From positions 295,968-359,967 of the forward strand of contig JALHOZ010000001.1 of assembly GCA_022842725.1 (NCBI GenBank): 64,000 nt of DNA, read 5' to 3'. Made by a program: the position numbers and the translations under genes. How positions within the stretch are numbered: the first letter of the stretch is position 1; every line of letters starts with the position of its first letter. The notes under the pieces are model-generated. The model was not told the origin of the DNA. It did no database searches and saw only the letters and a program-made list of their open reading frames with translations. Shown here one piece after another: positions 37,872 through 46,597 of this stretch. This stretch comes from Saprospiraceae bacterium (lineage in GTDB: Bacteria > Bacteroidota > Bacteroidia > Chitinophagales > Saprospiraceae).

Positions 37872-38374
37872 TGGCCTTGTCCTTGTTGTTGTCCTATTTT
37901 TGCTGCCTGATCGATCAGATTGTTATAAAAATTGACACCACTTTGTGCCATTTTATTAGCATAAACAGCTTTATTATCTTTATAGAAAATAAAATGTTTG
38001 CACTGATCTGTCATATATACTTCTGCTTCCCAAACGATGGTTCCTTTTACTTTAAAAAACTTTCGTGCCATGGGTTTGCAACCGGCCGGAATATTGGAAA
38101 GTCCTTCTCTGGATATAAAATTCATGTTCTGGATGATACTTTCTTTTTCGTCCTGGCTTAAGCTGAAAGGAAGATCAAAAAATATATAATCGATAAAATC
38201 ACATTCTTTCATTAAATAATTGTAGTCTGAATCCGATATCGGAGGGAGTTCGTTTTTAGTTTCTGTAACGGCTTGAGTCATTTCAGGTTTTGGGCTGTCT
38301 GAAGCTTTTTCTTTACATTGGAACAACAAGAGGACCAATGACAAAGTGAACAAATTTTTTAAAAGGATATTCAT
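37868..38374 (-). CDS. Small lipoprotein coupled to ppx
   Basis: I start it at the internal ATG (MNILLKNLFTLSLVLLLFQC), 11 codons after the ORF-track start, because this gives a compact lipoprotein signal with Cys20. The product has 168 residues. The mature part is soluble with CKPMARKFFKVKGTIVWEAE and an odd glutamine/glycine tail (GQQQGQGQ). I do not recognise a family. Its stop overlaps the ppx start (ATGA type), and it lies 43 bases after the PorT-like gene. The three may form one operon. Confidence 0.7.
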   Translation of the reverse strand: MNILLKNLFTLSLVLLLFQCKEKASDSPKPEMTQAVTETKNELPPISDSDYNYLMKECDFIDYIFFDLPFSLSQDEKESIIQNMNFISREGLSNIPAGCKPMARKFFKVKGTIVWEAEVYMTDQCKHFIFYKDNKAVYANKMAQSGVNFYNNLIDQAAKIGQQQGQGQ

Positions 38375-38417
38375 ATTAAAAATTTTCGCAAAACTAATCA
38401 AAATCATGAAAATACAA

Positions 38418-39035
38418 CTAAAATTGATATTCCATTCTGGTTGTCAGGAAATATCCTCTGAATGTTATTTGTTTTCCGTCAACATCTGTATAGTCCAACA
38501 TCTTATTAATGGATCTGGTATACCGGACACTCAGGCCGATATGTTTGGAAAACTGAAATCCGGCGCCCAGAATATATGAAAAATCATGGTTTCTGAATGC
38601 TTCAGGGTCTCCGATCGGAGTTTCTAGTTGAAAGAGATTGCCATAAGAAAACCCTAAATCTGCTCTGACAACGTGATATTTTTTTTCTTCTTTAAACCAA
38701 TCATGTATAGAAAAAATAAGAGGAACTTCGATATACCGCAATACAATTTTGCTTTCAGGTTCTGAGGCAAAAAAAGTTGTGGACGAACCTCTTTCGCTGT
38801 ATAAAAATTCAAGATTGACAAATTTGTTTTTATCGATTCCATAACCAATTTTGCCTCCTGCTGACAAGCCGATTTTTCTGTATCCATACTCATTATCACC
38901 GTCGATCTGTGATAGGTTTGCTCCTACAACAGCAGTGGCTTTGAAGGCCTGTCCGGAGACATTTTGAAAGGATAGTATAAAAATTATCAGGGTTATATAA
39001 TAAAGAGATCTGTCTGTTTGTGTTTTATCTGTCAT
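38418..39035 (-). CDS. PorT-like outer-membrane beta-barrel protein
   Basis: This 205-residue protein has an export signal (YYITLIIFILSFQNVSGQ), then AFKATAVVGANLSQIDGD and GLSAGGKIGYGIDKNKFVNL, the start of the common Bacteroidota barrel (PorT/OMP_b-brl_2 type). YIEVPLIFSI, GAGFQFSKHIGLSVRYTRSI and the C-terminal phenylalanine fit a small 8-stranded barrel. The family is broad and this need not be the T9SS protein PorT itself. It is first in a probable operon with the lipoprotein and ppx. Confidence 0.75.
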   Translation of the reverse strand: MTDKTQTDRSLYYITLIIFILSFQNVSGQAFKATAVVGANLSQIDGDNEYGYRKIGLSAGGKIGYGIDKNKFVNLEFLYSERGSSTTFFASEPESKIVLRYIEVPLIFSIHDWFKEEKKYHVVRADLGFSYGNLFQLETPIGDPEAFRNHDFSYILGAGFQFSKHIGLSVRYTRSINKMLDYTDVDGKQITFRGYFLTTRMEYQF

Positions 39036-39165
39036 AAAATTTTTGATTTTTGCAATATCAACGGCAAATGAAGTTGTTTGGTGTTGGATATTGGCAAATT
39101 AACGCTAAAATGTCGTCATTTCGACCATAATCTAAATAAATAAGTAAAATTTAGTGCAAAAATAT

Positions 39166-39173
39166 TACTTTTG
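39166..39173 (+). promoter_or_regulatory. -7 element (TActTTTG) in the 39.0-39.3 kb divergent gap
   Basis: TACTTTTG matches TAnnTTTG. It would give the small gene at 39325 a ~145-base leader. That leader contains a perfect 7-bp stem GAGGTTT (39197-39203) / AAACCTC (39220-39226). Confidence 0.45.
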
Positions 39174-39324
39174 CCTTTATTCATATGATTATTAATGAGG
39201 TTTAATACGACTTTCTGAAAAACCTCTTCAAAAACACATTTACTAAATATTTTTAAAAAAAGTTTGATTTTTATTATATTATGTTTCCGGTTTTCGATAA
39301 TCAGTCTCTGATAAAGTATAGTTT

Positions 39325-39588
39325 ATGAAATTCAGCAAAACTAATTTATTAAAACTCGAAGAAATTCTGGCTAAATCAGGGTATAAAATCAGGTATGAAA
39401 AAGGTAACTTTACGTCAGGTTATTGTATTGTGGATCAAAAGAAGATGATTATTATCAATAAATTTTTTGACGTCGAGGGTCGGATCCATGTTTTGCTCGA
39501 TATCCTGCAAAACATCGATATTAAAGAAGAGGACCTCGATCAAAAAGATTTGACACACCTCAAAAATTTTCTCAAAGAAACCACATAA
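39325..39588 (+). CDS. Small conserved hypothetical protein (87 aa)
   Basis: The product starts KTNLLKLEEILAKSGYKIRY and continues EKGNFTSGYCIVDQKKMIII, NKFFDVEGRIHVLLDILQNI. It is soluble with alternating helix and strand. From memory, near-identical small proteins precede an MBL-fold hydrolase in many Bacteroidota, and that is the arrangement here (31-base gap). A single cysteine lies in SGYCIV. The function is unknown; co-conservation suggests it serves the neighbouring hydrolase. Confidence 0.75.
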   Translation: MKFSKTNLLKLEEILAKSGYKIRYEKGNFTSGYCIVDQKKMIIINKFFDVEGRIHVLLDILQNIDIKEEDLDQKDLTHLKNFLKETT

Positions 39589-39619
39589 CGTCTTTAAATC
39601 CTTGTAAAATCTAACCGGA

Positions 39620-40387
39620 ATGGAAGTAGTCTTTTTAGGAACAGGAACATCACAAGGAATCCCTGTCATCGGATGTGGCTGTGATGTATGTCTTTCAGAT
39701 GATGAAAAAGATAAGAGGCTCCGTACTTCTGTTTTGGTGAAAACGGGTGGAATCAACATTCTTATAGATGTCAGTCCTGATTTTCGACGACAAATGCTTG
39801 ACAATAATGAAGATAATGTAGACGTCATTTTGCTTACACATGAACACAATGACCACATCATTGGCATGGATGATATACGTCCTATTAATTTTAAATATGA
39901 AAAAAACATTCCGGTTTATGGTATGGGCAGGGTTTTGGAGCAGGTCAGGCAAAAATTTCATTATGCATTTTCAGACTCGGTTTATCCCGGGGCACCGAAA
40001 CTGAATTGTGTGGAGATTGAGGCCGGTAAAAGCTTCTGGCTCAACGAGTCACTGGAGATTGTACCGTTACTCGTCTTTCATGCAGGATTGCCTGTTTTAG
40101 GATTCAGGATTCATGATTTTGTTTATATCACCGATGCAAGTCATTTGCCGGAGGAAACCATTTCGGCTGTGACCGGTGTCGATGTGCTCGTTATTAATGC
40201 ATTGCAGCGAACCAAACATTTTTCGCATTTTAATCTCGAAGAGGCGTTGGAAATGATTCGTTTGCTGCACCCATCCAGGGCTTTTTTGACACATATGAGT
40301 CATCAGATGGGAAAACATACAACGATTTCGGACGATTTACCCGGGCATGTAGAGCCTGCTTTTGACAAAATGAGGTTAAAAATTTGA
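39620..40387 (+). CDS. MBL-fold metal-dependent hydrolase, PhnP-like
   Basis: The 255-residue enzyme has the metallo-beta-lactamase fold. FLGTGTSQGIPVIGCGCDVC is the PhnP/RNase Z-type start with a CxCxxC zinc site. THEHNDHIIG is the HxHxDH metal motif. ITDASHLP supplies the bridging aspartate and AFLTHMSHQMG the last histidines. PhnP acts as a cyclic phosphodiesterase, but the Bacteroidota branch is uncharacterised. No phn genes are nearby, so a phosphonate role is not supported. Confidence 0.9.
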   Translation: MEVVFLGTGTSQGIPVIGCGCDVCLSDDEKDKRLRTSVLVKTGGINILIDVSPDFRRQMLDNNEDNVDVILLTHEHNDHIIGMDDIRPINFKYEKNIPVYGMGRVLEQVRQKFHYAFSDSVYPGAPKLNCVEIEAGKSFWLNESLEIVPLLVFHAGLPVLGFRIHDFVYITDASHLPEETISAVTGVDVLVINALQRTKHFSHFNLEEALEMIRLLHPSRAFLTHMSHQMGKHTTISDDLPGHVEPAFDKMRLKI

Positions 40388-40530
40388 TTTTTCAGAACAA
40401 AATTACGAATATTGTATTCCATTTAAAGAGTTAAGCCGTTTTTTGGCGGGTTTAGTTCTGAAAATGATCGCATTACGGAGAATATCCGTATCATTTCTGC
40501 GGGTTTTATATAATAATATTATACAAACAA

Positions 40531-41487
40531 ATGATTTTACGTTTTTGGCTGATGTGGGTATTGTTTGTTCCTTTGGTGGCATCGGGACAACAGAGACCTT
40601 TATTCAGTCAGTATATGCTTAATAAATATTACGACAATCCGGCCTATGCAGGGATGGAAAGGTCATTATTTATTAATGCAGCTTACAGAAATCAATACGG
40701 AGGTCTTCCGGGCAATCCCGGTACGCTGCAGATAGGATTCCATTTGCCTGTTTACAAGTGGTTTGGAGGTGCGGGCGCACAATTATCCCGGCACGAATCC
40801 GGGCTTATGCAGATTATCCAGGCTTCGGGAAGTTATAATTATGTAATGAGGAGTTCTTTGGGCTTCATATCCTACGGAGCCAGATTGGGGATCAATCATG
40901 TCAGTTATAATGGTGAAAGGATCATAACTCCGGAAGGAAATTACGAAGGAACCATCTTACATAATGACCCCGTCCTTGAGTCTGGTGTATTCAGTGGGAA
41001 CGGTGTTTTTTGGGAAATGGCTATATACATAAAGAATGAAGTGTGGGAAGCAGGATTAATGTTTCATGATTTGCCTGAATCAACAAACAGCCTGGGACTG
41101 GCGACCTACACAAAAAGTCGGGGGATGCTGATTTCCGGCCAATATACATGGAAATACGGACCGCTTAATGTAGTCCCGTCACTGATGGTAAGGTCTGATT
41201 TTCGGGTTTTTCAAAGTGATGTTGGGGTATTGGTTAATGGTTTTGAAAACTTCTACGGAGGACTCGGGGTGAGGGGGTACAACCGCTTTTCATGGGATGC
41301 TTTGGTTTTTATAATTGGCACAAATATTGGTAACCATTATAAAGTGTCGTACAGTTATGACCTTGGTCTTTCAGATTTGAGCCATGTTTATGACAGTACC
41401 CATGAAATTTTATTGAGTTACAACCTCAATAAAGCAATCGGGGCAGGGATTATGCCTAAAGTAATCCGGAATCCCAGACATTTATAG
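40531..41487 (+). CDS. porP: PorP/SprF family T9SS outer-membrane protein
   Basis: The 318-residue beta-barrel has a signal peptide (LWVLFVPLVASGQQ... read after MILRFWLM), then RPLFSQYMLNKYYDNPAYAG, the signature of the PorP/SprF family. AYRNQYGGLPGNPGTLQIGF and YSYDLGLSDLSHVYDSTHEI are further family stretches. PorP is an outer-membrane part of the type IX machine, linked to the PorK/N ring. Its position directly before gldK-gldL-gldM-gldN argues for true PorP rather than one of the many SprF-type cargo partners. gldK has a separate promoter 374 bases later. Confidence 0.9.
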   Translation: MILRFWLMWVLFVPLVASGQQRPLFSQYMLNKYYDNPAYAGMERSLFINAAYRNQYGGLPGNPGTLQIGFHLPVYKWFGGAGAQLSRHESGLMQIIQASGSYNYVMRSSLGFISYGARLGINHVSYNGERIITPEGNYEGTILHNDPVLESGVFSGNGVFWEMAIYIKNEVWEAGLMFHDLPESTNSLGLATYTKSRGMLISGQYTWKYGPLNVVPSLMVRSDFRVFQSDVGVLVNGFENFYGGLGVRGYNRFSWDALVFIIGTNIGNHYKVSYSYDLGLSDLSHVYDSTHEILLSYNLNKAIGAGIMPKVIRNPRHL

Positions 41488-41860
41488 CGTCCTTGCATAA
41501 TATTTTATTCTGTTTTTTTAGTTTTTTGGCAAATATTTAATTTCCAGCCTCAAAATGTCATTTTTTTGGCGGATTTAAATTTTTTTTAAAAAACTTTTGG
41601 TTATCAGGGATAAAAAAAAACAGACAACAGTTTAAAAAAAATGTACATGTATAAACCTGTCATTACGATAACGCATGAATATTTTTTAAGGACAATAAAA
41701 CACCAAATATTTACGTTTTGGTTTGGCTAAAGAGTAGGAAACCGTCCAAAATATTTTAAAATTCGAATTCAAATTATTTGTTAATTTGAATAAGGTAAGT
41801 ATCTTTACGGCTCTTTTTTACAAACCGTATTACATAATAGGTTAAATCGCTAAAGGTAAA
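41488..41860 (+). other. 373-bp intergenic region upstream of gldK
   Basis: The region is very AT-rich with several T and A runs (about 41510-41640) and no ORF. Its only clear element is the promoter at 41777-41807. No obvious terminator for porP is seen. Confidence 0.5.
41777..41807 (+). promoter_or_regulatory. Bacteroidota-type promoter of the gldKLMN operon
   Basis: TTTG at 41777-41780 and TATCTTTA at 41800-41807 are separated by 19 bases, the usual spacing for -33 TTTG and -7 TAnnTTTG. The last base differs from consensus. This is the best-formed promoter in the window; it would start transcription about 45 bases before the gldK ATG. Confidence 0.7.
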
Positions 41861-43102
41861 ATGAAGAGTGTATCGAATTTCTTTTTTTTATTAGTCATTG
41901 TTTTGGCTGTATCGTCGTGCAGCAAAGAAGAACAAGGACAACTTGTCGGAGCTCAAAACCGACCTTCTTGGAGTGGAGTCAATCCTTATGGTATGGTGTA
42001 CATTCCTTCAGGGACGTTACATATCGGTCAGAGTGATCAGGATGTATTCAGTACATATCTCCAAAGGCCAAAAGCAATATCCATTTCCGGATTTTTTATG
42101 GATGATACTGAAATCACCAACAATGAGTACAGACAATTTGTCGAATGGGTGAGAGATTCCATCGCATTGACCAAATTGGATGAAACCATTGAAGATGACT
42201 TTGGTAATACCAGACTTAATTGGGAAGCTTCAGCTGATATCGATTATAATGATGAAACTTTAGAAGACATGTACTTTCAGGGTGACATGCGTATCGATGA
42301 AAAAAGAGAGATGGATGTCGCTCAGTTTGAATATCAGTACCAATGGGTGGATTGGCAACGTGCTGCCAATGATAAAAATGCTACCAGGCAGAACATCATC
42401 AATAAAGAAAAAGTCAAAATATTTCCTGACACCCTTTGTTGGATCAGAGATTTTTCTTATTCATACAATGAACCGTTATCAAGAAATTATTTCTGGCACC
42501 CTGCTTTCGATGATTATCCTGTAGTAGGAGTAACCTGGAAACAAGCAAATGCTTTCTGCCATTGGAGAACAAAAATCTGGAATATGTTTAAAGGCGAAAG
42601 TGAGCCTAACACCGAAGTTTTCAGATTACCTTCTGAATCAGAGTGGGAACATGCAGCCAGAGGAGGTCACGCAACTGCACCTTACCCTTGGGGAGGACCT
42701 TACGTAAGAAATGCAAAGGGTTGTCTTTTGGCCAATTTTAAGCCGGGCAGAGGAAACTATCCTGAAGATGGTGGTATGCATACAGTAAAAGCTGATGCTT
42801 ACTTCCCGAACGATTACGGATTGTATAATATGGCAGGTAATGTTTCTGAGTGGACCATTACAGCATTCCATGAAAACGCATATGTTCAGGTTCATGATTT
42901 GAATCCTGACTACAGATATGATGCAAAAGATACAGACCCTGAAGCTTTCAAAAGAAAAGTTATCAGAGGAGGTTCTTACAAAGATGTTTCCTACTATCTT
43001 CAAAACAGTACCCGTTCATGGGAGTTTCAGGACACATCCAAGTCTTACATTGGTTTCCGATGCGTTCTCACATATCTGGGACGTTCTATTGACGATTTTT
43101 AA
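41861..43102 (+). CDS. gldK: T9SS/gliding lipoprotein GldK (PorK)
   Basis: The 413-residue protein has a lipoprotein signal (FFLLVIVLAVSSC) and then a formylglycine-generating-enzyme (FGE-sulfatase) fold: GMVYIPSGTLHIGQSD, MDDTEITNNEYRQF, PVVGVTWKQANAFCHW, RLPSESEWEHAARGG and VIRGGSYKD. GldK forms, with GldN, the periplasmic ring attached to the outer membrane in the type IX machine. The family keeps the fold but is structural. First gene of gldKLMN with its own promoter; 97 bases separate it from gldL. Confidence 0.96.
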   Translation: MKSVSNFFFLLVIVLAVSSCSKEEQGQLVGAQNRPSWSGVNPYGMVYIPSGTLHIGQSDQDVFSTYLQRPKAISISGFFMDDTEITNNEYRQFVEWVRDSIALTKLDETIEDDFGNTRLNWEASADIDYNDETLEDMYFQGDMRIDEKREMDVAQFEYQYQWVDWQRAANDKNATRQNIINKEKVKIFPDTLCWIRDFSYSYNEPLSRNYFWHPAFDDYPVVGVTWKQANAFCHWRTKIWNMFKGESEPNTEVFRLPSESEWEHAARGGHATAPYPWGGPYVRNAKGCLLANFKPGRGNYPEDGGMHTVKADAYFPNDYGLYNMAGNVSEWTITAFHENAYVQVHDLNPDYRYDAKDTDPEAFKRKVIRGGSYKDVSYYLQNSTRSWEFQDTSKSYIGFRCVLTYLGRSIDDF

Positions 43103-43199
43103 TTCGTCATCATATCAACAATTATTTGGCTAAAGTATCTGTGTAAGCAGAAACAGAATATCTATTTATTAATTAACCTTTTTCAAATTTTCAAAAACA

Positions 43200-43784
43200 A
43201 TGAGTTTCGTAAAATCAAAATCATTTAAGTATCTTAAAAACTTAATCATCGGTCTTGGAGCGTCAGTAGTAATGATTGGTGCCTTGGGAAAAATCAACAG
43301 TTATTCATGGGGAGGTCCGGCAATTACAGCAGGTCTTTTAGTTGAAGCTTTCCTTTTCGCTATGTTGGGTCTTTTAGGTCCTGAAAAAGATTATTATTGG
43401 GAAAAGTTGTACCCGGGATTGGATGAATATGCATCGAATATTGCTCCCATCACTTCAGGTGCTACTGCAGGAACTCCTTCAAGAGCATTAAATGCTGATT
43501 CAGTGGAGAAAAATTTAGGTGGCATGTTAAGCGAATTGCAATCAATGTCAAAAAGTATGGGTTCATTAAAAGCCCTTCAGGAAGTTGATTTTTCTCAGAC
43601 AGGAGAGCAATTAAAAACAATGAATAATTTTTACAGCAAAATGAATGAAGCCATGAATGCTTTGAACTCCAGTGTGGAAGATACCAAGCAATATCAGGCT
43701 CAAATGGCAAGTTTAAGCAAAAACCTTACTTCATTGAATGCGGTATATGGTAATGTTTTGTCTGCTTACCAGGCTAAGGCTTAA
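43200..43784 (+). CDS. gldL: T9SS motor protein GldL (PorL)
   Basis: The 194-residue inner-membrane protein has two transmembrane helices (NLIIGLGASVVMIGALGKI and AITAGLLVEAFLFAMLGLLG), then a long cytoplasmic coiled coil (SMSKSMGSLKALQEVDFS). The membrane glutamate Glu49 in LLVEAF is at the position known in flavobacterial GldL to be needed for proton-driven rotation, and Lys31 (ALGKI) lies opposite in helix 1. GldL pentamers with a GldM dimer form the motor that powers T9SS and gliding. 45 bases precede gldM. Confidence 0.95.
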   Translation: MSFVKSKSFKYLKNLIIGLGASVVMIGALGKINSYSWGGPAITAGLLVEAFLFAMLGLLGPEKDYYWEKLYPGLDEYASNIAPITSGATAGTPSRALNADSVEKNLGGMLSELQSMSKSMGSLKALQEVDFSQTGEQLKTMNNFYSKMNEAMNALNSSVEDTKQYQAQMASLSKNLTSLNAVYGNVLSAYQAKA

Positions 43785-43829
43785 TCATTCGTTTTCAAAA
43801 ATTATTTATTAACAAGAAAATAGTATAAA

Positions 43830-45380
43830 ATGTCAATACCTAAGGAACCGCGTCAGCTGATGATCACCATCATGTACCTCGTTTTGACAGCATTGTTGGC
43901 CCTCAACGTTTCCGCTGAGATCTTCAACGCTTTCGACATGGTGGATAAAGGCTTGGTAAAAGCCAACGATGCATTGGATGCCGCAAACGCCGCAATTCCT
44001 GCCCAGATTAAAAAGAGTGCTGAAAAAGGTCAGCAATACAAAACATATGCAGACAGAGTTGATCAGGTGATCGCAGTCTCAAAAGAAGGATCTGAATTTA
44101 TCAATGGCCTTAAAAATTACCTCGTTGAAAAAGGGGGTGGTTATATTGAGGTAGGTGGTCTTCAGCAATTAAAAGCGTTGAGAGATTATGACCTTACCAC
44201 AAGATTAATGGTCAATGAAGGAAAAGGTGAGGAACTGAAAAACAAAATGATGGAAATGAAAGATAAGTTTTTAGCTTTCGTTGACAAAGAAGATCAGGCC
44301 GCTTTTGCCGCAAACCTTCCTATCAACATTGATGATGAAACCTGGAAGAAGTCAACTAACAAAAAGTTGAACTGGGCAGATTTTACATTTGGTCACATGC
44401 CATTGGGAGCTTGTATGCCGATATTTTCAAAATATGCCAATGACGTAAAATCTTCTGAAGCAGCGGTATTAAATTACCTTGCCGGAAAAGTTGGTTTGAC
44501 TGAAGAAGTGGTTTTGGATCAGTTCAGAGTGGTTTCTTCTCCTAAAAAATCTTACGTCATCAAAGGTGAGAAGTTTGAAACTGAAGTATTCCTTTCTGCA
44601 TCTGCCGGTAAATCCAGTAACACAGGAATCAGATTATCCGTAAATGGTGCAAATCTTGCTGTTAATGATGAAGGAGCAGCTCAGTATGCTGCTACAGCAG
44701 GTGAGGTTGGGATTAAAAAGTACACAGCTGTTGCCAGTGTATTTAATCCTGTTACCAAAGAAACCAAAGAATACAGAGCTGAGTTTGAATATGAAGTTGG
44801 TGAAAGATCTGTTACCATTTCTGCGACCAAAATGAACGTATTCTATATGGGGGTTGAAAACCCTGTGGAAGTTTCAGCAGCGGGTATACCTTCTGCTCAG
44901 GTAAAAGTCTCGATGGATAACGGAAATATTTCTAAAAATTCAGACGGAACGTACACAGTAACTGTAAGCGGCCCTCCGGGTAGAGAGGCTACAATTCGGG
45001 TGAATGCACCTGGTGTTACCTATTCTAAAAATTACAGAATCAAAAGAATTCCTGACCCTGTACCTACCCTCGGTCCAAAAGAAAGAGGCGGAAATATAGG
45101 TAACGGAACCTTTAAAGGTTTAGGAGGTCTTGTTCCAACTTTAGAAGGATTTGATTTTGATGCAAGATGTAATATCGGTTCCTTTACTTTAGTACGGGTA
45201 GCAAAAAGACAAGATGCCGAATTCGGACCTAACCAGGGAGCAAAAATATCCGGCAAAGCATCTGAATTGCAAAATAAAGCTGTACCGGGAGATAAATACA
45301 TATTTCAGGATATTAAATGCAAATGCCCGGGTGATGCCATTGAAAGGAATCTTGGCCAATTGGTTTTTGATATTCGATAG
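43830..45380 (+). CDS. gldM: T9SS motor protein GldM (PorM)
   Basis: The 516-residue protein has one N-terminal transmembrane helix (LMITIMYLVLTALLALNVSAEIFNAF, quoted in part: YLVLTALLALNVSAEIF), then a long periplasmic part with four domains in the family, beginning helical (AANAAIPAQIKKSAEKGQQY) and becoming beta-rich (GVENPVEVSAAGIPSAQVKV). The C-terminus PGDKYIFQDIKCKCPGD matches GldM. It couples the GldL motor in the inner membrane to the GldK/N ring at the outer membrane. Length and order fit the family well. Confidence 0.95.
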   Translation: MSIPKEPRQLMITIMYLVLTALLALNVSAEIFNAFDMVDKGLVKANDALDAANAAIPAQIKKSAEKGQQYKTYADRVDQVIAVSKEGSEFINGLKNYLVEKGGGYIEVGGLQQLKALRDYDLTTRLMVNEGKGEELKNKMMEMKDKFLAFVDKEDQAAFAANLPINIDDETWKKSTNKKLNWADFTFGHMPLGACMPIFSKYANDVKSSEAAVLNYLAGKVGLTEEVVLDQFRVVSSPKKSYVIKGEKFETEVFLSASAGKSSNTGIRLSVNGANLAVNDEGAAQYAATAGEVGIKKYTAVASVFNPVTKETKEYRAEFEYEVGERSVTISATKMNVFYMGVENPVEVSAAGIPSAQVKVSMDNGNISKNSDGTYTVTVSGPPGREATIRVNAPGVTYSKNYRIKRIPDPVPTLGPKERGGNIGNGTFKGLGGLVPTLEGFDFDARCNIGSFTLVRVAKRQDAEFGPNQGAKISGKASELQNKAVPGDKYIFQDIKCKCPGDAIERNLGQLVFDIR

Positions 45381-45423
45381 TGCAATTGTAATGTAATACA
45401 TCTATTCATAAAAAAATTTTAAA

Positions 45424-46302
45424 ATGAAATCGTTCTTAATTCTATTTTTTGTTGCTTCGTTTGTTTTTATGGCTGATTCCAGATTAATAGCTCAGGCAGA
45501 AAAAACGGAGTCATCCTTACCAAGTGAAGATTTTTTTATCGATGATGTGGTAGACAAGCGATTGATTGTTGAAAATCGGTTAATGGATTATCAACCTATC
45601 AGAGAAGCTGACATAGCTTGGGAAGTTAGAATTCAACGGGTAATTGACACAAGAGAAAAGTTAAACCTACCTTTCAGAAGTGAGGAACTTAATTTATTCT
45701 CAACATTGATAGAATTGGTAAATAATGAAGAAATAACAGTCTTTAGTGATGAGAAATTCAAATCTCCAATGACAAAAGAGGATATTGATAAAAAATTATT
45801 CTCTTTAGATACAATTGAAGATTTTGATTATGAAACCTATACCCAGGTTCTTAAAATTGTCAAAAATGATATAGCTTGGACAGATATTTTTTCATATAGA
45901 ATTAAGGAAATCTGGTTTTTTGATAAAGAAACCTCTACCATGAGACAACGAATTTTGGGAATTGCACCAATATATGCTAAGCCAAAAGAAATTGAAAGTG
46001 GAATAGCACCTTATCCTTTGTTTTGGGTTTATTATCCTGAAGCAAGAGAATCTTTATCAAAATACAGAGTATTTAATGAAAGTAATGACATTGCACCAAT
46101 GACCTGGACAGACTTGTTTGATGCAAGAGTTTTTACCAGTTACATCTACAAAAGGTCAAATGTACTTGACTACAGGTTGAAGGACTATTATCAACCTAAT
46201 CCTGAATCTGAGGTAGATATGACAGGTATAGACATGTTGTTGCATTCTGATAAAATTAAGAACGAACTTTTTAATTTCGAACACGATCTTTGGGAGTATT
46301 AA
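45424..46302 (+). CDS. gldN: T9SS/gliding protein GldN (PorN)
   Basis: The 292-residue periplasmic protein has a signal peptide (FLILFFVASFVFMADSRLIAQ), followed by the conserved stretches DDVVDKRLIVENRLMDYQPI, READIAWEVRIQRVIDTREK and IKEIWFFDKETSTMRQRILG. GldN partners GldK in the periplasmic ring. It is last in the operon and followed 20 bases later by a strong terminator, so the operon ends here. Confidence 0.95.
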   Translation: MKSFLILFFVASFVFMADSRLIAQAEKTESSLPSEDFFIDDVVDKRLIVENRLMDYQPIREADIAWEVRIQRVIDTREKLNLPFRSEELNLFSTLIELVNNEEITVFSDEKFKSPMTKEDIDKKLFSLDTIEDFDYETYTQVLKIVKNDIAWTDIFSYRIKEIWFFDKETSTMRQRILGIAPIYAKPKEIESGIAPYPLFWVYYPEARESLSKYRVFNESNDIAPMTWTDLFDARVFTSYIYKRSNVLDYRLKDYYQPNPESEVDMTGIDMLLHSDKIKNELFNFEHDLWEY

Positions 46303-46321
46303 TAAATTCTCCTCTGAAAAT

Positions 46322-46353
46322 AAAAGAGTTGCCCTGCGCAACTCTTTTTTTTT
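46322..46353 (+). terminator. Terminator of the gldKLMN operon
   Basis: AAAAGAGTTGC / GCAACTCTTTT forms an 11-bp stem with a CCTGC loop and a long T tract, 20 bases after the gldN stop. Confidence 0.9.
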
Positions 46354-46391
46354 ACCCTGTTGTGAGTGTACATTATAATGTAAAACAGGGT
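46354..46391. repeat. Nested palindrome upstream of purH
   Basis: The 14-base perfect palindrome TACATTATAATGTA (46369-46382) lies inside an 8-bp inverted repeat ACCCTGTT (46354-46361) / AACAGGGT (46384-46391). It follows the gldN terminator directly and lies 207 bases before purH. A dimeric repressor site or a regulatory hairpin are the obvious options. A second 7-bp inverted repeat CTCTGTG/CACAGAG (46477-46483 and 46505-46511) lies closer to purH. Confidence 0.5.
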
Positions 46392-46597
46392 TAATCAGGG
46401 TGATACGTAAAACTTTGATGTCAAAACAATTTCTTTTTCACACTATTTTGTCTCTTTAAACGTCTTATTAATATCTCTCTGTGTATTCTAAGTATTTGCC
46501 TTTGCACAGAGTAAAGACCTTTTACAGCTTTACAGAGCATATCAAATTAAGTTTTTATTTTTTTATTCAGCACTAATCATACCCAAATTTATATTTT

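Noticed and set aside
39415-39909. 164-residue antisense ORF over the small gene and MBL hydrolase
   Set aside because: Both plus-strand genes have conserved motifs; the antisense product has none.
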